Source: GCA-016699975 sp964515255 (GTDB lineage: Bacteria; Patescibacteriota; Minisyncoccia; Moranbacterales; UBA1568). From it: a stretch of 6,919 nt of DNA. A program made the position numbers and the translations under genes. Below, one piece after another: positions 1 to 4,345 of the stretch; within the stretch, counting starts at the first letter, position 1, and each line of letters starts with the position of its first letter. The stretch lies in contig CAZETL010000046.1 in the NCBI GenBank assembly GCA_964515255.1, positions 1 through 6,919 on the forward strand. Direction: 5' to 3'. The notes under the pieces are model-generated. The model was not told the DNA's origin. It worked only from the letters and a program-made list of their open reading frames with translations, and did no database searches.

Positions 1-3
1 GTC

Positions 4-10
4 GGGAGGT
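4..10 (+). promoter_or_regulatory. Ribosome binding site of the rhodanese gene
   Basis: GGGAGGT lies 8 nt upstream of the ATG at 19. It is a strong Shine-Dalgarno match at normal spacing and fixes the start of the rhodanese gene. Only 3 nt remain upstream in the window, so whether the gene has its own promoter or follows another gene cannot be seen. Confidence 0.7.
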
Positions 11-18
11 TTCAAAAA

Positions 19-693
19 ATGTCTGCGGACGACTTGCAAGATCGAATATTTGAGAAGAATTCCGAATCGAAACCATTTGCTCTTGCTGACATTCGAGAAG
101 AAACCTCTTGGGAAACAGAGCATGTCATCGGATCAAGAAGTTTTCCGCTCGATCTCATCGCCTCGTTCTCGCCCGACGAAAAAGAGAAGTCCCTTCTTTG
201 GATTCTTGTCTCTCCGGACACCCCGTCTGCAAATCAAGCAGTCTCCCTTCTTTCTGGGAAAGGAATCCCTGAACAGAATATTTTCGTTCTTGAAGGAGGT
301 TTCAACTCATGGAAGGAGAAAACTGGACTTACCACAGGAAAGGCTGATCCGACGTCACCGGTTGACGCTACCAAAGTGAGACTCTCGACTCCGGAAGAAG
401 CGATAGGCCTCCTCAAAAAAGGCGGCCAATGGTTCATTTTGGACGTTCGGAATTCAAAAGATTTTCTTGCTGGCCACATCTCTGGAGCTACCAACATCCC
501 TTTCTCCGATATCGAGGTTCGTCGGAGAATGATCCCCTCTACGACAAGAATACTCGTATATGGAAATGATGACCGGGAAAGTTTTTCTGCCGGCGTCCTT
601 TTGTTTGACCTTGGATTTTTCAATACGGTTACAATTTCCGCCGGATTCCAAGACTGGAAAATGAAAGGACTCCCAATAACCGAGGGAAGATAG
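19..693 (+). CDS. Tandem rhodanese-domain protein lacking catalytic cysteines
   Basis: This is a complete 224-residue soluble protein with two rhodanese (Cdc25/sulfurtransferase) folds. Domain 1 (about 15-105) shows the ADIRE motif (D24, R26), the strand WILVS at 61-65 and the closing segment LEGGFNSWKE at 91-100. Domain 2 (about 120-221) shows LDVRNSKDFLAGHISGATNIP at 141-161, ILVYGNDD at 178-185 and ISAGFQDWKMKGLPI at 206-220. In active rhodaneses the strand before the active-site loop ends in Cys, which carries the persulfide. Here that position is Ser65 in domain 1 and Gly182 in domain 2, and the protein has no cysteine anywhere. It therefore cannot be a conventional thiosulfate or mercaptopyruvate sulfurtransferase. 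A binding or regulatory role is inferred; inactive rhodanese domains are known in other proteins. There is no signal peptide or membrane segment. The start is fixed by the GGGAGGT site. The gene converges on the unrecognised minus-strand gene and has no convincing terminator of its own. Confidence 0.92.
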   Translation: MSADDLQDRIFEKNSESKPFALADIREETSWETEHVIGSRSFPLDLIASFSPDEKEKSLLWILVSPDTPSANQAVSLLSGKGIPEQNIFVLEGGFNSWKEKTGLTTGKADPTSPVDATKVRLSTPEEAIGLLKKGGQWFILDVRNSKDFLAGHISGATNIPFSDIEVRRRMIPSTTRILVYGNDDRESFSAGVLLFDLGFFNTVTISAGFQDWKMKGLPITEGR

Positions 694-773
694 AAGATTG
701 CAGTGAGAATTATTTGCCTCCCTTTACCGCAGAGATAGAAGAGATAAAGTCTGGCAAATGAATTTTTGAAATG

Positions 774-802
774 AAAAAGCCCGACTGATTTCTCAATCGG
801 GC
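774..802 (-). terminator. Intrinsic terminator of the unrecognised minus-strand gene
   Basis: The arms 779-788 and 793-802 pair over 10 positions with one mismatch (785/796) around a 4-nt loop. The GC-rich base is GCCCGA/TCGGGC. Read on the minus strand the stem is followed directly by five T residues (778-774). This is a classical rho-independent terminator 10 nt beyond the stop codon at 812-814. Read on the + strand the stem is followed by GGTTGATGG with no T run, so it does not clearly serve the convergent rhodanese gene. The rest of 694-811 shows nothing else. Confidence 0.85.
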
Positions 803-811
803 GGTTGATGG

Positions 812-1657
812 TCAATCGAAGATGACCCTGAGTCCTCCTCCCCTTACTCTGTTTATCGTTAACAATTGATACGCCAATCCAAGGCGCTGAATTCTCACTA
901 ATATGGTCAAAATTCGCGAATCAATGGGCGTGCCCATGTTCGCGACCACATTGTAAGTCGCATTCAGCTCCAGATTGAAGCTTTCTATTGAGACAATTCG
1001 GACTCCTCCCGGAACCATCTCATTGCAGTCTGTCCCCAGTCCCTCTAGGGATACAATCTGACCCATCCCTCCACCAAGAGCATCGCTCACGATACCCATA
1101 TGCTGAATGGTTCCTGGCGAGAACACGGTAAACACCCGGCCATGCGTGATCACGTCTCCCGTGACCTCGCAGATCTGTTCGAGAAGGTCCGTAAGGATGC
1201 GTACTCCTTGCTCCCTGCTTCTTACCGAACAAATCAATTGCTTCCCTTCTTCGCCGAGGTGAATCCGCACCCGTGAGCCGTCAAGCCGGACAGTCCAAGA
1301 AGGAGTGTCGACTTCCAGCTCCTTTCGCAAGGAAACCACGCAACCTGCAAGTGGCGATATCGCCACAGCAAGGGATCTTAATATGCTCTCTATGGGAGCC
1401 ACCAGCCCTTGAAGAGAGAGGGCTTTATTGGTGGCGTAATCGACCACGGCTACGGAGAGACCCTCCAGAACTATAGTCTCTCCTTCTTGCTCGATCTCCT
1501 TCCTGAGACCGAAGACTTCCAGCTGGATACAGGCTGGAGGTCCCATTGGGCCAGCATGACTTACTCCGATGTTTCCCGTATCCCCTCCTTTGATCCGTAT
1601 CGGATCGGTGATTAAGTGGCGGTTAACAGAACCGCGCCTGAGATTTCCCAGACGCAT
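812..1657 (-). CDS. Protein of unrecognised family, own promoter and terminator
   Basis: The open frame ends at TGA (812-814). From the ATG at 1657 it would encode 281 residues, and from the ATG at 1546, 244. I do not recognise the family. A hand count over the 60 codons starting at 1546 gives about 65% GC at codon position 1, 38% at position 2 and 55% at position 3, a typical coding signature. All three + strand frames are broken by stops over the right-hand part of the gene (about 812-1150). The 37 codons between 1657 and 1546 give a flatter pattern (about 59/51/49), so true translation may start near 1546. The protein looks soluble and mixed alpha/beta: a strand-rich stretch containing SWTVRLDGSRVRIHLGEE, then a helix-like LTDLLEQI, then a C-terminal half rich in Val/Ile strands ending GGGLRVIFD. 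There is no clear signal peptide, membrane segment or metal motif. The frame stays open upstream to 1915, but that part crosses the groS terminator and this gene's promoter. The start is the weak point: neither ATG has a well-placed ribosome binding site. Confidence 0.6.
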   Translation of the reverse strand: MRLGNLRRGSVNRHLITDPIRIKGGDTGNIGVSHAGPMGPPACIQLEVFGLRKEIEQEGETIVLEGLSVAVVDYATNKALSLQGLVAPIESILRSLAVAISPLAGCVVSLRKELEVDTPSWTVRLDGSRVRIHLGEEGKQLICSVRSREQGVRILTDLLEQICEVTGDVITHGRVFTVFSPGTIQHMGIVSDALGGGMGQIVSLEGLGTDCNEMVPGGVRIVSIESFNLELNATYNVVANMGTPIDSRILTILVRIQRLGLAYQLLTINRVRGGGLRVIFD

Positions 1658-1701
1658 TCCCCATTCATTTCTCGTGTGGGAATGAATAGGAGATGCGTCT
1701 G
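1592..1701 (-). other. Structured leader with three hairpins
   Basis: In transcript order there are three stem-loops. The first pairs 1701-1681 with 1669-1649: 21 positions, of which 18 are Watson-Crick, two G-U and one mismatched, around an 11-nt loop. The second is GCGGTT (1635-1630) with AACCGC (1624-1619), loop 5 nt. The third is GATCCG (1606-1601) with CGGATC (1597-1592), loop ATA. It is followed directly by AAAGGAGGGG (1591-1582). The leader starts about 75 nt after the predicted transcription start. The ATG at 1657 is buried in the 3' arm of the first hairpin, so the structure could hide that start. None of the stems is followed by a T run, so none is a simple terminator. Whether this is a regulator, a separate small RNA or partly coding cannot be settled by eye. 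It matches no riboswitch class I know. Confidence 0.55.
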
Positions 1702-1784
1702 ACAAAAATGCAGCGTTTAGTCTCAAGAGCTCAGACTTATATCCGGTTTTAAAAGAACGGAAAACACATAAATACTCGCAGTTA

Positions 1785-1813
1785 ATAATAGCATGAATAT
1801 AAAAATAAGTCAA
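1785..1813 (-). promoter_or_regulatory. Sigma70-type promoter of the unrecognised gene
   Basis: On the minus strand TTGACT (1813-1808) is followed after exactly 17 nt by TATTAT (1790-1785), with an extended -10 TGC directly before it. This is close to consensus and should be strong. The predicted transcription start is near 1777. A short palindrome, CTTTG-A-CAAAG (1818-1828), sits 4 nt upstream of the -35 element and could be an operator, but this is only suggestive. The promoter lies between the groS terminator and the hairpin leader, so the downstream gene is an independent unit of about 1 kb. Confidence 0.82.
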
Positions 1814-1879
1814 TGCTCTTTGACAAAGTAAAGTATACGAGGCATTCCCCCGCCATACCGCCGCAAGTGGCATCAACAG

Positions 1880-1906
1880 AAAAAGAGACCCTGATTTCAG
1901 GTCCCC
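1880..1906 (-). terminator. Intrinsic terminator downstream of groS
   Basis: GACC (1887-1890) pairs with GGTC (1900-1903), C1891 is bulged, and the adjoining TGA/TCA closes a small loop. On the minus strand the stem is followed by T residues (complement of A1880-1884). It stands about 55 nt beyond the groS stop. The + strand side also ends in CCCCTTTT, so it may work weakly in both directions. It closes groS as a single-gene transcript and excludes a start for the next gene upstream of here. Confidence 0.72.
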
Positions 1907-1958
1907 TTTTCTCATCTATCCTGGAGAGCTTTCTGCTTTTTCACCTTCCCCTTGGCCT

Positions 1959-2246
1959 CTATTCCTCGATAATAGCGAGGATATCCTCGTTTTTAACGAG
2001 GGAGTATTCGATGCCCGAAACCTTCACCTCGGTCCCGCCATAGCGGGTATAGATAACGCGCTGACCGGATTTCACCTTAATCTTGTCGCTCTCGCCAACA
2101 GCTACTACTCTTCCCTGCTTTGAAGAACGGTCTTCAGACGCATTCTCAGGAAGAAATATTCCCGATTCAGTTTTCTTCTCCGGCTTCTCCCCTGAGACGA
2201 GAACATTTTCACCGAGCGGCCGAATATTTATCTTCTTCATATTCAT
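1959..2246 (-). CDS. groS: GroES co-chaperonin (Hsp10)
   Basis: This complete 95-residue cytoplasmic co-chaperonin caps the GroEL ring as a heptamer and encloses folding substrates. The family landmarks are in order: the N-terminal strand INIRPLGENVLV (6-17), the mobile loop EKKTESGIFLP (23-33) whose Ile-Phe-Leu triplet is the usual GroEL-contact hydrophobic tripeptide, then GRVVAVGE (45-52), the VKSGQRVIYTRYGGTEV strand pair (58-74) and the C-terminal LVKNEDILAIIEE. The length is normal. M1 (2246) is the first ATG, since a TAA closes the frame 5 codons upstream; M3 is an alternative. The best Shine-Dalgarno sequence, GGGAGGTGG (2273-2265), is 18 nt from M1, which is unusually far. A CIRCE operator covers the promoter, so expression is probably heat-inducible through HrcA. 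No groL follows within the window: the gene runs into its own terminator. Confidence 0.97.
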   Translation of the reverse strand: MNMKKINIRPLGENVLVSGEKPEKKTESGIFLPENASEDRSSKQGRVVAVGESDKIKVKSGQRVIYTRYGGTEVKVSGIEYSLVKNEDILAIIEE

Positions 2247-2273
2247 TCGGATAACTGGTTAATTCCACCTCCC

Positions 2274-2302
2274 AGTCTAGAGAAAAAATTAGCACTCGTC
2301 AA
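2274..2302 (-). promoter_or_regulatory. groS promoter, sigma70 type
   Basis: TTGACG (2302-2297) and TAGACT (2279-2274) are separated by exactly 17 nt on the minus strand. This places transcription start near 2267. The -35 element falls inside the CIRCE spacer and right arm, so bound HrcA would block polymerase. An alternative pair, TTGGCA (2315-2310) with an extended -10 TGC-TAATTT (2291-2286), is also possible. It would start near 2279 and keep the GGGAGGTGG sequence inside the mRNA. Confidence 0.6.
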
Positions 2303-2315
2303 GACAGAGTGCCAA
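2289..2315. promoter_or_regulatory. CIRCE operator (HrcA binding site)
   Basis: TTAGCACTC (2289-2297), a 9-nt spacer and GAGTGCCAA (2307-2315) match the CIRCE consensus TTAGCACTC-N9-GAGTGCTAA with one substitution (C2313 for T). CIRCE is the binding site of the HrcA repressor, which controls groESL and dnaK operons in many bacteria. Its position over the groS promoter fits. The hrcA gene itself is not in the window. Confidence 0.95.
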
Positions 2316-2337
2316 ATCGGAAAATCTAGATGAGCTA

Positions 2338-3495
2338 TTATCTCCCGCTCTCCGGAAAAAACACTTGAATGTCTTGTTCTACTCCGCCCCGAATCACTTT
2401 CAATATCGGGGAATCCCCTCGTTTCAGAGAGCCGATTGATGCAGGAAGCGAATAATCAAGATTGATTTCGCGTCCATTCACGGCAATGATGAGATCTCCG
2501 ACGCGAATGCCAGCTCTCTCCGCCGGCGACCCGGAAAGCACTGCGAGACTTTGTTTTCCCGAGGGACTAAACACAAGAGCTCCACGATCGCGGCCAATGC
2601 CATGGGCAAGGGCATACGCTTTCGTGATGGACACATAGGAGATACCGAGTTCGGGACGAGAAACAAGCTCGCCGCTTATGGCGCGATCCAGAGAATCTCT
2701 CACGGCAGAAACCGGGAGAAGAAACGGCTGCAATTCCCCATCTCTTCTCGAGACTTCAACCATACCAACCATTTTTCCCTGATAATCCACCGCCGGACCG
2801 CCAACGAAAGAGCCCGCAGCGACAGCATCAACCATATAGACGCCCTCCCACTTCTCAGAGGAAGCCGCGATTCCATCAGAAATATTGAACGTTTTATCGA
2901 CGCTCCCGAGAAGTCCCACCGCATAACGATTCCGATATTCCTCAGCGGTGTTTGCTATCAAAATAAGCCGCTCACCAGCATGAATATCTTGAACATTTGA
3001 GAATGATACTGCCGGAAGATTCGTTGCAGGGATCTTCAGATACGTTAAATTAGTCAGTCGATCGTCTCCTACGCGTGTCGCTTGGTAAGACGAACCGTTC
3101 GAAAGGAGCACTAAATAGGAAGCATCTTCAAGAATCGCATTTCGAGATGTTGAAATGAGTCCGTCATTCGTCATTAATACTCCGCTCCCCTGAAGAGTTT
3201 CCGAATCTTTTTCACGTCCTCCTTTCAAAGAGAGAATATTGACAACCGACGGAGCGGCGGGAGCAGCCAACGTATCCACTGAATCGTCTTCACGAACAAC
3301 AACCTGTTCGGTTTTATTGATAATCACTGTATTTTCTGCAGCTTTCTTGAAAATTCCCCACCTGGAAAAGAACGGGCTCGCCGAAGCAAAAGGCAGAACA
3401 ATCCGATTGGCAAGTATCCCAGCAACGCCACCAAGGAAAGCTATGAAACCAATAAAGAAGGCGAACCGAGCCATTTTCCAAAATGTTTCTCTCAT
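2338..3495 (-). CDS. Membrane-anchored HtrA-like PDZ protein, catalytic triad lost
   Basis: This 385-residue protein has the HtrA/DegP layout. A single N-terminal transmembrane helix (about 9-35, no obvious cleavage site) is followed by a linker, a trypsin-like chymotrypsin fold (about 80-275) and one PDZ domain (about 283-378; GALV loop at 305-308, SPAERAGIRVGDLIIAVNG at 323-341). The bulk should face outside the membrane. The fold is clear from GSGVLMTNDGLI (103-114), the AILEDA turn and the VGGPAVDYQGKMVGM segment (231-245). Aligned by eye to E. coli DegP, the triad His of TNNHV is Asn119, the Asp of SDIA is Asn149 and the nucleophile Ser of GNSGG is Val231. The frame is intact, so this looks like a maintained pseudoprotease, perhaps a scaffold or chaperone that binds peptides through the PDZ domain. 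The start at 3495 has no good ribosome binding site; Met8 is an alternative. The gene begins 34 nt after the membrane-protein stop and is probably in one operon with it. Confidence 0.9.
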   Translation of the reverse strand: MRETFWKMARFAFFIGFIAFLGGVAGILANRIVLPFASASPFFSRWGIFKKAAENTVIINKTEQVVVREDDSVDTLAAPAAPSVVNILSLKGGREKDSETLQGSGVLMTNDGLISTSRNAILEDASYLVLLSNGSSYQATRVGDDRLTNLTYLKIPATNLPAVSFSNVQDIHAGERLILIANTAEEYRNRYAVGLLGSVDKTFNISDGIAASSEKWEGVYMVDAVAAGSFVGGPAVDYQGKMVGMVEVSRRDGELQPFLLPVSAVRDSLDRAISGELVSRPELGISYVSITKAYALAHGIGRDRGALVFSPSGKQSLAVLSGSPAERAGIRVGDLIIAVNGREINLDYSLPASIGSLKRGDSPILKVIRGGVEQDIQVFFPESGR

Positions 3496-3529
3496 AGGGG
3501 ACAGCTGGTACGAAATATTACATACGTTA

Positions 3530-4345
3530 CTATACCACAGGGAGCCATACCGAGCTTGAGAGCACCACCACGAGAAGAATCATTGCTATAGAGAAACCCC
3601 AAAGCGCCCTCCCACCAGACACCGTACCCATTGAAAATCGAGATACTATCTCCCAGAGAGCCGAGAGAAAGAGAAGCATAGCGACACCCACGGTAAGGTA
3701 GCCAAATGGCCAAAAAGTTGAGAACCATGCCATCTCTGCACAGAAAAAACTGAGGAAAAAACTGAAAAAGAGCGTCTTCCTTGCCTCTCTAAAGAAGAAA
3801 TGAAACACCGTGAGCGAAACTATAAGTGAAGTCGCTCCGAATGAGATCATAAGGGCTAACTCGTTGAATCTTCGGAAATTGAGAAATATCCCATACCAAG
3901 CTGAAAACGAGAAGAAAAGCGTCGCCATAGCGAGAATCGAAAGCATTCCTCTTGCCGTCACATCTCTCGGCGCTTGACGCAATCGATAGAGTCCGATAAG
4001 TCCGATGTAGAAAACTCCCGCACTAAGAGCTGAAACAACTCGTCTATCAACTGGTCCACTCACAAAAAATAGGAGGGAAACCGTCGAAATAGCAAAAGTC
4101 GTCGGAAGAATAGAAAGGAGATAGGAATCGCTTATGCTTTTTACGATCAGAAAGATTCCAATAAGAAATATTATTATCAGGAAGAGCGAGTCTGGAAACG
4201 CCCCAGCAACAAATCCGGAGGAGAGAAAGAACAGAATCGAAAAGAAAAGGGTTGGAATATGGAACAACATAGGGTGCCCAGCGAGAGAAGACTCACGCGC
4301 GTTTTTGCCTTCGTCTTTCTCCTCCGGACGAAGAGTGACCGCCAT
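3530..4345 (-). CDS. Polytopic membrane protein of unknown family
   Basis: From the ATG at 4345 this is 271 residues. A charged N-terminus (about 1-25, rich in Glu, Lys and Arg) is followed by about nine hydrophobic segments: near 29-50, 53-69, 75-96, 103-121, 133-155, 162-185, 191-211, 212-232 and 247-267. Short basic loops (for example RLRQAPRD, FREARK) separate several of them. There is no enzyme motif and I recognise no family. It could be a small transporter or a scaffold, but nothing in the sequence decides. The start is uncertain. ATG 4345 (or TTG 4348) overlaps the end of the ClpB gene by about 53 nt, while ATG 4270 leaves a 22-nt gap and drops the charged N-terminus. GGAGGAG (4326-4320) lies between them but is not well placed for either. 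The gene sits between a ClpB-type ATPase and an HtrA-like protein on the same strand, which suggests cotranscription and perhaps a role in membrane protein quality control. Confidence 0.78.
   Translation of the reverse strand: MAVTLRPEEKDEGKNARESSLAGHPMLFHIPTLFFSILFFLSSGFVAGAFPDSLFLIIIFLIGIFLIVKSISDSYLLSILPTTFAISTVSLLFFVSGPVDRRVVSALSAGVFYIGLIGLYRLRQAPRDVTARGMLSILAMATLFFSFSAWYGIFLNFRRFNELALMISFGATSLIVSLTVFHFFFREARKTLFFSFFLSFFCAEMAWFSTFWPFGYLTVGVAMLLFLSALWEIVSRFSMGTVSGGRALWGFSIAMILLVVVLSSSVWLPVV

Noticed and set aside
779..802. Hairpin as a terminator for the + strand rhodanese gene
   Set aside because: On the + strand it is not followed by a T run; the T run is on the minus-strand side.
234..815. 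Open frame of about 190 codons on the minus strand
   Set aside because: It lies antisense to the rhodanese gene, crosses the terminator at 774-802 and gives no protein-like pattern, while the + strand frame has clear rhodanese motifs.
1310..1524. 11-bp direct repeat GACTTCCAGCT at 1310-1320 and 1514-1524
   Set aside because: Both copies encode Leu-Glu-Val in the same frame and the flanks do not match, so this is probably chance or codon preference.
812..1657. Interpretation of the whole unit as a large non-coding RNA
   Set aside because: Several strong helices are present, but the uninterrupted frame and the codon-position GC pattern favour a protein gene; an additional RNA role is kept only as a finding.
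1820..1838. TTGACA followed by TATAC on the + strand as a promoter
   Set aside because: The spacing is only 8 nt, no -10 exists at 16-18 nt, and no + strand gene lies downstream.
1658..1915. Upstream extension of the unrecognised gene to an ATG at 1915
   Set aside because: It would translate the groS terminator, the promoter and the region before the transcription start; the translation looks random.
2551..3000. Open frame of about 149 codons on the + strand
   Set aside because: It is the antisense shadow of the HtrA-like gene, with no domain and no ribosome binding site.
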